A stretch of 64,000 bases of DNA from the NCBI GenBank assembly GCA_014529385.2, contig CM043960.1:118058043-118122042 (forward strand), read 5' to 3'. Below the pieces are notes generated by a model. That model was not told where the DNA came from and did not search any database. It saw only the letters and a list, made by a program, of their open reading frames with translations. This stretch comes from Adiantum capillus-veneris (taxonomy: Eukaryota; Streptophyta; Polypodiopsida; Polypodiales; Pteridaceae). A program made the position numbers and the translations under genes. Of the stretch, positions 22,084 through 34,419 are shown piece by piece; position 1 is the stretch's first letter; every line of letters begins with the position of its first letter.

Positions 22084-24501
22084 TGATAGCCGTTTTTCGG
22101 CTCTTTGTAATTGCCACAGTGAGTTACCTCACCCTACCAAAATCACCCAAACACTGTGGCTATCCCTACCATTTCACTGTACATAGGCGTGCGTGAGTCA
22201 CGGGACTTTTCCTATATCTTCTTAAAAAACCCTCAATTAGCTAGTCATTGGGCTAGTTGAGCCAAAAATAAAATAAAATAAAATAAAATAAAATAAAATA
22301 AAAAATAATTATATTATGGCCCATGCATATGTAAATATTTCTTTGTATATAGGGCCTAAATAAAAGATTTTTTTCATAATTATTTTGATATTTATTTAAA
22401 TATTTCTACCTAGGTGTGTGTTATTTATGCTCTGTACATTGCCTCACCATTACCACAATTTTTCTTACCATTTTTCATACTCTTTATTCCATATAGAAAT
22501 ATTTTCATGTAAGCTTCTCTTATATTTGGTGTAACTCCACCCCAACAAAAATCCAAAAAACTAGTTTATTTATGTGTATATTTTTTCACTATTGTGATTT
22601 TTCCCTTCCTACATCTATTTTGTTTTTTTTTCTAAAAAATTAGAACGCCAAAAATATTTATCTTTTTATGGTAGCCTCATAATGAGAGAGATTTCTTTTG
22701 ACCCCTTTATATTTTTTCCACTTATATTATCTATATTTGACATGTACATATTTTTTAGACCCCTCAATATTTGATTTTCTTAGTTGTACTATTCACTTAT
22801 ATCACAATCTCAACAATATCTTCAATTATAGACCTACCAAATAAGGTCAAGGGTAGGTGGCATGCATACATGCACTATGGAGGGCTCACTCTTGGAGGTA
22901 TTCAAAAGAATCATCCAAAGAAGGACCCCACAAGGACCTTGTGCAATGGAAAAAAACGGTCGGTTTTGCTGAATTTTTAAAGTTCACTTGCTCTCCGAAT
23001 TTGAAAAGGTGATACAAACAAAAGTTGTAGCTCGTGGGCTGAACTTTTGCCTCAAATGTTTTCATATTTTTTTGAGCTACGAGCTGTGAGCTATGAATTT
23101 ATTAGTGTACCCCAGTTTTCCCATGTTATGCAACCACACTCTCTCTTCCACTTTATCATTTTCCTCTTTCACACACACTTCTCCACTCATCATCCCCACC
23201 TCTCTCACCCCTCCTCTCTGCACCGTACTCACCTTCTCCTCAACCTTGAAGAATAAGAGAAACCATGGTGAACTCATACCTCCCACACACAATTCCATTC
23301 CAAAATTGACCACCTAGTCTCATTTTTCCTCCTCCAAATTACCCATATCTTTCAAAAAAACCACAAAATTCAGCCTCTTCTCTTAAAAGACAGCATCATG
23401 GTGGTTGATTACTCAGCTTCAATTACCTTGTCTCTCAAGGAAGGTCAAGAGTGGAGAAAAAATGTACCGTCAAAGCTAGTGGACCGTCAACAGGCGTCAA
23501 AATCGGCCCTACTCAAGACACTTGGAGCATCAACCTTGTAAGAAAGCCACCTTTTCTTACCTCTTAAGATTTTTTTCTTCCTTATTTGTATCCTACATGG
23601 ATACTCCCATTGTAAATATCCAATTCCATTTGTAAATTAATACTAACTCTACTAACACTAACCCACTATGAAAAGTTCTATCACCTCCATTTCTCTCCTC
23701 TCTCTTTCCTCACCAACTTCTTGATAATTCCAACCAAAAGAAATTAGATAAATTGCTGAAAATCTAACCCAACCATGGTTAGAGGAGTAACCTTAGCCTT
23801 CAAAATTGCTATAAAAGGAGGGTGTAGCTAGCACAAAAGGGGGAGCCATAAGCAAGAGCACTATGCTATAGCTTGAGAAGCCAAGCTCAACCTCTCTAGA
23901 AGGAGCTCTTGAGTGGAAGCTCATTGTCTTATGCATGTGCATGTGTTGTAATAGGGGATTAGCAAGGGAACTCTATGCCATTGTAAGAGAGAGAGTGATC
24001 ATTCAATTGAGAGTAGGAAATCTATCATTTCTCCTACTAGTGTAAACCCAACATTTGCTGAATCAAGGAGGGTGGATTTGGACTAAGCTTGGATACTTTG
24101 TCTCCCTTCCAACGTGAAGTAATGGACAACAATGATGCGTAAGTGTCTTGGTGTTTTTTGTTAAGTTCTTGATAGCTTGTCTCTGGTGTTGTCATCAATC
24201 TAGCCATAAATCCCGCATACTGTAAGAGGGCGACAGGGTGGAGAGGACTCCCCTGGCTTTAAGACAGTGATTGGGGTGGTTTTTTTTGTGATGTGTTGTG
24301 GTGAAATTTACGCAAGCTATGTTGAACAAATACTAATCTCACTTTGATTTGTCATGACAGATTTGTAAGAAGGTATTAATGCAACAAGCACCCCCTCCCC
24401 CTTTCTCTCTCTTTCTTAAATATATAGTTGTGTTTGCTTGATCATTGCCGATATGTTTCAAAGCAGCCCGAGCACTATCTCTCTCTCTCTCTCCCTCTCC
24501 C

Positions 24502-24582
<81 letters not shown>
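22084..24582 (+). mobile_element. Truncated LTR of the Element 1/2 family inside element E
   Basis: It starts TGATAGCCG after ACAT and follows the reverse complement of the Element 1 LTR for about 2.5 kb, then stops in the (CT)n tract. The last ~260 bp of the LTR, to the expected GCTTCA end, are missing, and copia sequence resumes directly. The first ~170 bp are closer to the Element 2 LTR, the rest to Element 1. A run of AAAAT repeats lies at 22264-22304. The small ORFs in it are LTR copies, not genes. Confidence 0.85.
24478..24582. repeat. (CT)n microsatellite at the LTR/copia junction
   Basis: About 105 bases of CT with a few CC interruptions, at the exact place where the inserted LTR ends and copia resumes. 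It is the longest such tract in the window and encodes only a Ser-Leu run if translated. Confidence 0.95.
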
Positions 24583-24586
<4 letters not shown>

Positions 24587-25539
24587 ATGCTGTTCAAAAT
24601 TCAAGGGCTATTTCAGATGCAAAACTTTGGCATGCACGTTTTGGTCATCTGAATTTTGCCAGTTTGCTGCATTTGCAGAAATCTGATATGGTTGCTTCTT
24701 TGCCACCTCTTGAAGCACCTATCAAACATGTTTGTGAAGGCTGTATTTTGGGTAAGATGCAGCGTTCTAAATTTCCAAAGGATGGTTCAGTTCAGTCCAC
24801 ATGTAGGTTGCAGCTTGTGCATAGTGATGTTTGTGGGCCCATGCAAACTCCATCCTTGGTCAATTACCTCTACTTCGTGACTTTCATTGATGATTACTCC
24901 AGGCATGCATGGGTATTTCAGCTTAAAGCGAAGTTCGAAGTTTTTATGTGCTTCAAACAATTTCTGGCTATGGCTTAAAATGTCTCGAAATGTACTATGG
25001 GCACCCTCCGTTCCGATCGAGGGGGGGAGTATATGTCTCATGAATTTAATGCATTTTTGGCTAGTCGTGGGATAAAACACCAATGTACAATGCCTTATAC
25101 ACCTCAACAAAATGGTGTTGCTGAGAGGAAAAACAGGTCATTGACGGAAATGGCACGATGTATGGTCAAAAGTCAAGCTTTACCACATTCTTTTTGGCTT
25201 GAGGCCATCATGTGTGCCACTTATGTACTTAACAGGTGTCCTACAAAAGCTTTGCAGTCTATTACTCCATATGAAGCATGGCATGATAGAAAGCCTTCTA
25301 TTGAGCACATGCGTGTTTTTGGCTGTTTGGCATATGCTTTGGTGCCACAAGTGCAGCGCAGAAAATTGGATGATAAGGCTGTCAAATGTATTTTTGTTGG
25401 TTATAGTGCTGAAAGCAAAGGATACAGGTTGTATCATCCGCAAACAAAATGTATTCTGGTTTCGCGGGATGTAGTGTTTGTGGAAGATTCTATTCAGCCC
25501 TTGCTGTCATGTACTAGAGACAGTAATGTAAGCTCATAG
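24583..25539 (+). pseudogene. Element E integrase
   Basis: The first frame has the pre-integrase zinc region [17 protein letters not shown]...CEGCILGKMQR (H, H, C, C) and the core start QLVHSDVCGPM...FVTFIDDYSRHAWVFQLK. After a TAA at 24976 the second frame has TLRSDRGGEY, HQCTMPYTPQQNGVAERKNRSL and NRCPTKALQSITPYEAWHDRKPSIEHMRVFGC. The D, D and E catalytic residues are therefore all still visible. The protease that should precede it is absent. The apparent Ser-Leu N-terminus of one ORF here is read-through from the CT repeat. Confidence 0.9.
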
Positions 25540-25935
25540 GACATTTATGACACTTTGTTGGCTCTTTTCAGTGGTGGAAATACGAATGTAAGTTCCAATG
25601 AGGCAAATGTACAGCCTATGGGGGTTTCTGAAAATGTTTTAGATCAGCCTATTACTGATGCAGATGTACATGATGTACTTGATGAGGAAAGGGATGAAAA
25701 TGAGCAGGCTAGAGGTATGCCAAAATGGCTGGTGCACACTTTGCGTGACAGTAAATTGGATGCACCTTTGTCTAGTCGTACTCGTTCAGGCTCTCGCCAT
25801 GCATCTTATGCATCAGATTGTTATGCTTTGGCTGTGTCTAGCTTACATGATGTTGAGGAGCCTCTGTCTTTTGATGAAGCACAGAATTCAGAAAATTGGA
25901 TGGCTGCATGCAATCAGAATATGATGCACTTATAG
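25540..25935 (+). pseudogene. Element E integrase C-terminus to RT linker
   Basis: An acidic linker frame with RTRSGSRHASYASDCYAL and EEPLSFDEAQNSENWMAACNQ, which is the region just before copia RT. A TAG near 25537 and a frame change near 25915 separate it from its neighbours. Confidence 0.75.
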
Positions 25936-27390
25936 AAAATGACACATGGACTTTATGTGATTTGCCTCCTGGCAAAAAGGCCATTGGTACGAAGTGGGTT
26001 TACAAGTTGAAACGTAAGTCAGATGGTGAGATCGATCGCCATAAGGCTCGACTTGTTGCAAAAGGTTATGCACAACAAAAAGGCATAGATTATGAAGAGA
26101 CTTTTGCTCCCACTTGTCGTATGACTACTGTGCGTTTTCTATGTGCATTGGTAGCTCATTTTGGTTGGGATGTACATCAATCAGACATTGTTACTGCTTT
26201 CTTGAATGGTGACATATTTGAGGAAGTTTATGCAACGCAGCCTCGCGGTTTTGTCATAAAAGGACAAGAGGACAAAGTGTGCAGATGTAAGAAGGCTTTG
26301 TATGGGTTGAAGCAATCTCCTCGTGCTTGGTATGAGAAAGCTGACACTCATTTGGTCAAACGAGGCTTTCGTAACAGTCCAACAGAAAGCACATTGTATG
26401 TAAAGCGTGAGGGTGATGTATTTCTCATTGTGGTTCTTTATGTTGATGATTTGCTGATCACTGGACCAAATGAGAGACATATTGCTGAATTTAAGGCTTA
26501 TTTGAATGCTACTTTCAAGCTGAAAGATTTGGGGCTTTTGCATCATTACTTGGGTATACAGTTTAAGCAGTGTGATGGTGGTATTGCCTTGTGTCAGAAA
26601 AGTTACATAGAGACATTGCTATGTAAGTTTGGACTTGAGGATTGCAAACCTATTGCCACTCCCATGGAAACAGGTTTGAAGATGAATCTACATGATGCTG
26701 GTGATCCTGATGATGTCACTCTTTACCAAACTGCTGTTGGCTACCTCATTTATGTATGCAACACGAGGCCAGATATTCAGTTTGCAGTCTCACAGGTCAG
26801 CAGATTTATGCATAGCCCAGGGTCTAAGCATTGGCAGGCTGTCAAGAGGATTTTCCGCTACCTTAGTGGCACTTTACATCTTGGCTTGTTTTATCCCAAG
26901 GGGGGATCATTGCCGCCAGACTTACATGCTTTTTCGGACTCAGATTGGGCTGGTTGTTTTGACACGAGAGTGTCCACAAGTGGTTTTTGTTTCATGCTTG
27001 GCAGGTCATGTATATCATGGTTGAGCAAGAAGCAACCTACTGTGGCCACTTTGAGTTGTGAGGATGAGTACAGGGTAGTCTTCACAGCTACGGTTGAGTG
27101 TGTATGGCTCAGACGCCTTATGGATGATTTGGGTGTTGGACATGACACTGCCAACACTATCTACACTGATAGTCAGAGCGGCAGTTGCGAGGAACCCAGT
27201 TTCTCATGCTCGCACAAAGCACATTGAGGTGCATTACCACTATGTCAGGGAGAGGCTCTCAGCAAGAGAGATCAGCTTGGCTTATGTGCCAACACAGGAA
27301 AACCTTGCAAATCTTTTTAGAAAGGCATTGTCTCGTGAGAAGCTTGAAGCTTTCCGCAAAGCTTTGGGCTTACTCCCCTTTGTGGACTGA
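25896..27390 (+). pseudogene. Element E reverse transcriptase and RNase H
   Basis: RT motifs: GTKWVYKLKRKSDGEIDRHKARLVAKGY, ETFAPTCRMTTVRFL, VHQSDIVTAFLNGD, ALYGLKQSPRAWY and LYVDDLLITGP with catalytic YVDD. RNase H follows: FSDSDWAG, TSGFCFMLG, ISWLSKKQPTVATLS, EDEYR and, after a one-base shift near 27175, DSQSAV and HARTKHIEVHYH. The protein ends FRKALGLLPFVD at 27390. Apart from that shift this block is well preserved. Confidence 0.92.
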
Positions 27391-27452
27391 TCCTGTCCTC
27401 ACGCCATGGCACTTCCCTTTACTCATGTGCCAGCTCTCGTTCACCGCATCAC

Positions 27453-27465
27453 TCCAGGGGGGATT
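27453..27465 (+). promoter_or_regulatory. Polypurine tract of element E
   Basis: CCAGGGGGGATT directly before the 3' LTR. Confidence 0.8.
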
Positions 27466-27692
27466 TGTTACCATATACATGTGGTAGTGATGTGTGTGAA
27501 CACACTAGGACCGCCGGGGCATTTTTTCCCTCTTTAGGAGGTTTTTTCCGCCGTGCATTGTATATACTCCCATCACTCTAGGGCTATCTATCTTTCCATT
27601 TCACACCATGAAACACACTCTCTATTGTGTGCCTTGAGCTTCCTTCATCTTCTCCAAGCTGTGTGTGTTTCTCTGCAACCCTAATTCCAACA
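27466..27692 (+). repeat. Element E 3' LTR
   Basis: 227 bp, TGTTACC to TTCCAACA, nearly identical to 20400-20626. Confidence 0.93.
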
Positions 27693-27697
27693 AGGAC

Positions 27698-28913
27698 ACA
27701 TGTCAGGCATGCAAAGAAACCCCCAATTCTTGCCTGAACCCTATTGGATGGGCACAGAGGTGGACTAATGAGAAGTTAGCTAGTGTAAACTAAATTTTTA
27801 TTTTTATAAATGCTCAAAAAAATAACCAATAAGAAATAGTCTCCCTAAAAGACTATTGGACAGTCAAAAGGTCCAATGATAATTAAGCAGTTCCTAAAAT
27901 TTCTTATTTACTATTGGCCAAAGGACTAAAAGGTCCAATAGCAATGTAGATAATTAAATTAATTATTTGGCATTTACAAAATGGGAAAAAGGGTGGACAC
28001 TTGTCACAAGCCTTTGATTGGTCCTCTCAAAGGCTATTGGCCAAATTATTTACGGGCCAATAGGAAGCCAACAAGAGTAAAAATCATACTCAAATACTAT
28101 TGGCTAGGCTTTTCAAGGGCCAATAGGAATGCAGCATGAGTAATTGGCAAGGGGGTCAACGAAGAGGAGAGAGGGGGCTGTTTTGAAGGGCATTAGTCCA
28201 CACACACTCACACAACTCATGTGTAGAGCAAGAAAATCATATCCTTCGCCAAGCTTTAATGGAAAGCTCATCTTATTCTCCAAGTTTGAGAATGGAGGCC
28301 TACACCAGCAACTCTTGGATATGGAATGTAAATCCAACCAAGAGTCAAGCTTTAATGCCACACTTCTCTCGTCTATTATCTAATTACTAAGCTAAGCTAA
28401 GATACAAGAGTAATTAAGTGAGGAAATACTTCTTTCTCGTAAGAATACTCCTTCTTTCTCTAGATCTACTCTCATACCCCGCTAGCTTTCACCATCTTCG
28501 AAGGTGTGTGGGGTCTTGGGTCTGAGACCAATGAGTAATTGATGTTATGTGTTATCACGTGTAAGTTTGGTGCATGAAGCTTCCATCTTCATAGCACACA
28601 CTGATGAGTTTTTACCAAGGAACACAAAGAATTGTATTGTACAAAGTCTCTCTTAATGGGAGAAGCTATAATAAAAATGCCTAATGGAGGGGGGACCGGT
28701 CTATGTAAATCCGGTCCTGAATAATTGTCAATCGTTATGTTTCTCTCCCTCTTTCAAGTATTTTTATGCCAAACTAATTAGGTGTTATGATAATGTTGTT
28801 ATCTCCAACCAAGCACTCTTGTATGCTCATTAGGAATTTTCTCTTAATGAAATTCTCACTATGTTAAGTTATTTTCTGTTATTTACAAGCTTTATAGACC
28901 ATTAATTGTTACA
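27698..28913 (+). repeat. Element B 5' LTR, second part
   Basis: Resumes at ACATGTCAGGCATG and matches the 3' LTR to the end TTGTTACA. About 11 CCAAT or ATTGG pentamers occur between 27742 and 28125. With the first part it totals about 1.65 kb. Confidence 0.92.
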
Positions 28914-28914
28914 T

Positions 28915-28926
28915 TGGTATTAGAGC
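28915..28926 (+). promoter_or_regulatory. Primer-binding site of element B (initiator Met type)
   Basis: TGGTATTAGAGC follows the LTR after one base. The ~400 bases to the gag ATG (28927-29329) are untranslated leader and match the leader of element A in reverse. Confidence 0.85.
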
Positions 28927-29329
28927 TATCGGTTTCTCTTTTCTTGCTCAAGAAGAGAGGTCCTCAAGCTTGCTACAAACGGTTGGTATTATTAATTGCA
29001 TGAGGGTAAGTAGAATAGGGATTTATTATCCTTGAGGTGCGCCTGCTTCGTGCAGTTAACGGGGTATCACCGTTGAGAGCTATGGTCTTAATAATGGAGT
29101 CCCCAAGGGCTTGCCTATGGCTTAACCATTATTGAGCTATTAGAAGCTTGACAAGAACCGGTTCTGACTGTGCTATGATAAACCCTCTCTTCTATTCCTT
29201 GCAATTAATGATATTCTGAGCCACGGGTATATATGCTTGAGTGCTTATCTTTGAAAGTAAAGAGGAGTAGCAACTAGGGCTTGAAGTGCCAAAGTACAAG
29301 TAAAAATTTACACCTAAAACTTAGTTAGA

Positions 29330-30131
29330 ATGGTTGACAATAGTAAACAGAGTGAAATTAATGTTGATGGCTTTGATTTTGCTAATGGTCAAGCTACTAA
29401 TGATGCCCCTATTCTTGTGAACTATCTTGTTACTAGGCTTCAACAAGCCATGGGCAACCCATCCCTCCAAGGTAAAGTACAAAATCAATTACTCATCCAT
29501 GGGATTCTCCAATCTCCTCACCTAGAAGAGGGAGTGCCTATGAAAGCTCCTAGTGAGATTTCTAAAAGAGGTCTCTCTATGGTGAGAGAAGAGGAGGACC
29601 CATACGAAGGACCTAGAAGCTTACAAGTTGACGGGGCAACTCCATCACCAAGGAGAGCCCAAATCTCAACGGTAGAGCCCCCACCAAGAGAACAAGAAAT
29701 AAGTGAATCTTCCGCCACCTCGGCGAAGATGGCACCACGAAGACGGCGGGCAAAACGCTCTCCAACAACGCCTTCAACGGAGAAGAGCATTGGATAGTCC
29801 TTCTCACCATAATTCAAAGAAGGAAGAAAGGAAGTATGAGAAGAAAAAGGCGAGAAAGAGGTCACCCTCTTCTCCATCTTCATCATCCTCCTCCTCTTCT
29901 GAAGGAAGTGATGGTGCGGCTCCCAACGAATTCAAAAGGAGAGGCCATAGGAAATCCTATGCTGCTTGGAGGAGGTCATCCAAGGTCAAATATTTTAAGG
30001 AGGGAGGAAACAGTATCTCTTTTCTTACCTACGATGGCACCTTTGGTGCTACGGACAAAGTCTTGGACTTTGTTCAACAATTTGATGCGGCATTTGGAGA
30101 TGAGGGCTTCACGGAGTCCTCTAAGATACGT
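29330..30131 (+). pseudogene. Element B gag, N-terminal part
   Basis: Starts MVDNSKQSEINVDGFDF. A frameshift near 29795 lies in the basic region (PRRRRAKRSP). The second frame continues with one copy of the KKKARKRSPSSP-serine-SDG block, then RGHRKSYAAWRRSSK and SISFLTYDGTFGATDKVLDFVQQFDAAFGDEGFTESSK. It is interrupted at 30132 by a solo LTR and resumes at 44091 with HVTMHLQKSAKQWW. The gag would form the particle; the RS-like basic region probably binds nucleic acid (inference). Confidence 0.88.
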
Positions 30132-31734
30132 TGATAGCCGTTTTTTGGCTTTCCATAATTGCCATAGTAAGCTACCTCACCCTACCAAAACCACCCAAAC
30201 ACTGTAGCTATCCCTACCATTTCACTGTACATAGGCGTGTGTGAGTTAGGGGGCTTTTCCCATATCTTCTTAAAATCCTCAGCTAGCTAGTCACTGGGCT
30301 AGTTGAGTCAAAAAAATAAATAAAATCAAAAAAATAAAATATATTATGGCCCATTTGTGTGTAAATATTGCACTAAATATATGGCCTAAATATAGGGATT
30401 TTTATAATTATTCTGGTATTTTATTTAAATATTTATACTTAGGTGTGTGTTTTATTAAACCTATGTACACCTTCTTTCATCCTCTTACACCATAAGTATA
30501 TTTTTTGCCAATATGTACATACTCTAACCTCATATTTTTCTTTTATACGAATCACCCCCACATTTTCACTCTCATCCTTGTGAAAAAAAAAAATTTGATT
30601 TCTACTCATTGGTCACGTTTATTATATTATTTACTTGCATACCTTTTCCTCTTTCACCCAAAATAATACAAAGAGGGACCATATCATATGATTCCAATAT
30701 GTTTCCATATCCATAATTCCTCCATATTTTTATTATTATTTTTATTCATTATTCTAACACCATGTGTTCATTGAGCTAAAGTCCATGAATAGTCCGTACA
30801 CTAGTCCCACCATGCATATATTTCTTTATTCACCAATAATTCTCCTCCATGCATGGATCAAGGGCAACTTGGATACTTTGTATTATGATATGACAAAGGA
30901 GGGGCTCACTCTTGGATGCATTGTACAAATTCAACAAAGGAGGGGGCCACTGAAGACTTTTTGTGAAGAAAAAACAGGTATTTTGGTAGGATTTTTAATA
31001 TCCATCTCCACTCCGAATTTGAAGCGGTGGTCAAAAGAGAAAATGTGTACCAAGAGCTGAATAATCACTTCAAACATTTTGGTGATTTTTAGAGCAACCA
31101 CCGGTGAGCTATGATTTTTTGAGTGGACCCCAATCTGCCCACTTTTCTCACAAGTAGCCCATAGTCTTCTCTCACCTCTTTCCACACTTCTACACATACA
31201 CACACACACACTCATTCCTCTCAATATCTCACTCAAACCTACACCTTCCATGGTTTCCCTCACCTTGTTCACCATTAACCTCCCCTCTTACTCCCATAGC
31301 TCTCATATGAGCTCCACGTGTACATACACCATCTCTATGCCTCTCTCTATTATCTCCAAAGTACAATTCCATCTTACCCCTTCTCTATATACATGAAATT
31401 CAGCATGTAAACCATGCTTAAACTCTCCAAATCAAGATATCTCATCAACAAAATTATCATTTTCATCGCGATAATCAACCTTGGCGGCGGTGGCGTAAAG
31501 AAGAGAAGACAAAGAAGAAGATCGATAGTCATTTTGAGAACTTACACAAGTAAGTCAAAAACTTCTTCAAGCTTCACCATCACAAGGATTTCCTCACTTC
31601 ATTCAACCATCCACCTCATTCTACCCATTGTAAATGTAACATTAACTTTCTAGTGATTACTAACACTAACCACTAACATACTAACACAAAATAGCCAATG
31701 ACCTAACCATAAAAGACACCTCACCTCAAGACAT

Positions 31735-32743
31735 TGAGGCGGTCCGGGGCGGGCAACAAGAGAGGCGACCTCTAAACACCCCTCAAGGCTCCCGGGCTGG
31801 GGCAACCACAAGCACAACGCAACAACAAACCCACAGCCAAACACAAACAAGATAGGGGCACCACCTAGTTATGGTATGCGAACTAGGACGCAAGAGAGAT
31901 TTTGGCACAACCAAGAAGATGCACCACACAAAACACACAAACAACCTCACACCAAGACACACACAAACTGGACCAGAGAGAGCTAGAGCAAAGGGAAGAG
32001 AGAGAGAAAAGGATCTTGCGTAATACCTTATTTGTGACTTGCAAATGGAGATGGTTCGTTATGATGCTATCGTAGAACTTGTATAAACTCACTCAATGCT
32101 TAGTGATTGCTAAACATTGCCAAAACACACACACACTGTCTTAGGGTGTGGGAGACCTCTCACCACAATACCCTCTTACAATGGACACAAAACTGGCAAT
32201 GAAAAACACACTAAAACACTTTCTAAAATCAAGATCAACCGATAAAAACTCAAATACACAAGTCACCTTGAATTCACCAAACCGTATTGCACAAATGGAA
32301 GGACGAAGATTTGAACGTCGAATCACGCCTTTGATGCACCAAACCTCAATTTATTGATGATGAAGGAGCATATACAATAGTGGTTTTGAGATTTGTGGAA
32401 CTCACGCTCTCTCACTTGCAAAGTGTAGCTTGAAGGCTTCTCTCACACCAAAGTGAAGCTCACAAGTGGTTGCTACACCTAAGTCTCTCCTCGCGCATAG
32501 AGTGTTGGGGTGCTATGTGAGATGTTGGAGGTTGTTTTACAAGAAGGAGACGGGTCTATTTATAGGTTGGAGACCCCTCATTAAGATTATTGGAAATCCT
32601 AATTTACAAGCTAACAAATCAGGATTATGATTTTTTTGAATATCAAAACATTGCGGGCCTTCTTTGTCTGCTTGAGTCATGGGTGTGGGCTCAAAAGAAA
32701 GCATTATTGATGGTAGATAAGGTGAAAGTAAGTTTTAAAGAAG

Positions 32744-32778
<35 letters not shown>

Positions 32779-34391
32779 ACTATACATGTCTTGAGGTGAG
32801 GTGTCTTTTATGGTTAGGTCAATGCTATTTTGTGTTAGTATGTTAGTCGTTAGTAATCACTAGAAAGTTAATGTTACATTTACAATGGGTAGAGTGAGTT
32901 GATTTGATGAAGGAAGAGGGGTGAATTAAAAGAGAATCATTGAGATGGTGAAGCTTTGAAGAAGCCTGAACTCACCCTTGTGTAGATTGTGGAAAAAATG
33001 ACCGCTGGTCTTCTTCTTCTTCTTCGCTTCTTTACGCCGCCGCCACGGTTGACCACCACGATGAAAAGAGGATTTGTTGATGAAAAATCCTCAATTTGCA
33101 GAATTTATCATGGTTAAGATGCTGAATTTTAGATATTTTAGGAGAGGTAAATGAAATTGTAACATAGAAGCAATAGAGAGAGACATGGAGAGGGTGTATG
33201 TATGTAGAGGTTCATAAAAGAACTATAGGGATGAGAGAGAAGGGTAATGGTGAAGAGGGTGGGAGAAGCCATGGAAATTGCAGGTTTGAGTGAGGGAAGG
33301 AGAGGGAGGGATGTGTAAGAGTGAGTAGGTGTGTGGAAGGGTGAGAGAAGACTAAGGGCTACTTGTGAGAAAAGTGGGCAGACTAGGGTCCACTCAAAAA
33401 ATCATGGCTCACCCCTGGTAGCTCCAAAAATCATGAAAAAATTTGAGGTGATTATTCAGAGCGTGGGCTACATTTTCTCTTTTGAGCACCGCTCCAAATT
33501 CGGAGTGGGGATAGGTGCCAAAATTATCACCAAAAAGCCTGTTTTTTATGCCTGCAAAAGTCTTTTAGTGGCCCCCTCTTTTGTTGAATTTGTACAATGC
33601 ATCCAAGAGTGAGCCCCTCCTTTGTCATATTATAATACAAAGCATTCAAGTTGCCCTTGACCCATGCATGGAGGAGGATTATTGGTGAAATAAGAAATAT
33701 ATACATGGTGGGACTAGTGTATGGACTATTCATGGACTTTAGCTCAATGAGCACATGGTGTTAGAATAATGAGTAAAAATAATAATAAAAATATGGAGGA
33801 GTTATGGATATGGAAAGATATTGGAATCATATGATATGGTCCCTCCTTGAATTATTTTGGGTGAAAGAGGAAAAGATATGCAAGTAAATAATATAATAAA
33901 AGTAACCAATGAGTAGAAATCAATTTTTTGTTTTCACGAGGGTGAGGGTGAAAATGTGGGAGTGATTTGTATAAAGGAAAAATATGAGGTTAGAGTATGT
34001 ACATATTGGCAAAAATATAATTATGGTGTAAGAGGATGAAAGAAGGTGTACATAGGTTTAATAAAACACACACCTAAGTAGAAATATTTAAATAAAATAC
34101 CAAAATAATTATAAAAAATCCCTATATTTAGGCCATATATACAATGAAATATTTACACACAAAGAGGCCATAATATACTTTTATTTTTTTATTTTTTTTA
34201 TTTTATTTTTTGGCTCACCTAGCCTAGTGACTAGCTAGCTGAGGGTTTTTAAGAAGATATGGGAAAAGCCCCCAAACTCACACACGCCTATGTACAGTGA
34301 AATGGTAGGGATAGCCATAGCGTTTGGGTGAATTTGGTAGGGTGGAGTAATCTAGTATGGCAATTATGGAGAGCCGACAAAAGGCTATCAT
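31735..34391 (-). repeat. Element 2 3' LTR
   Basis: 2657 bp, TGAGGCGGTCC to GGCTATCA on the plus strand. Compared with the other LTR it lacks about 14 bases near 31795 and has 12 extra near 32030. The region 32784-34391 is an inverted copy of 30132-31734. TATA-like box on the minus strand at 32556-32565. Confidence 0.94.
32746..32776. repeat. (GA)n microsatellite in LTR
   Basis: A GA tract of about 31 bases, repeated at 41326-41356 in the other LTR, with the inverted longer form at 42989-43057. Confidence 0.95.
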
Positions 34392-34407
34392 TAGCCCTTC
34401 TCCCAGG
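34392..34407 (-). promoter_or_regulatory. Polypurine tract of Element 2
   Basis: The minus strand reads CCTGGGAGAAGGGCTAA immediately before the 3' LTR start TGATAGCC. Confidence 0.8.
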
Positions 34408-34419
34408 ATGATGGTATAT

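Larger units (their letters stand above)
20400..27692 (+). mobile_element. Element E: Ty1/copia element
   Basis: Two 227-bp LTRs (20400-20626 and 27466-27692) start TGTTACCATATACATG. They are flanked by the perfect 5-bp duplication AGGAC (20395-20399 and 27693-27697). Domain order gag, integrase, RT, RNase H is copia-type, with integrase before RT. Stops in gag, loss of the protease region and an LTR insertion at 22084 make it inactive. It sits in the 5' LTR of element B. Confidence 0.95.

Noticed and set aside
24428-24978. ORFs beginning with long Ser-Leu runs
   Set aside because: They are translations of the CT microsatellite that happen to run into copia integrase; the coding part is annotated separately.
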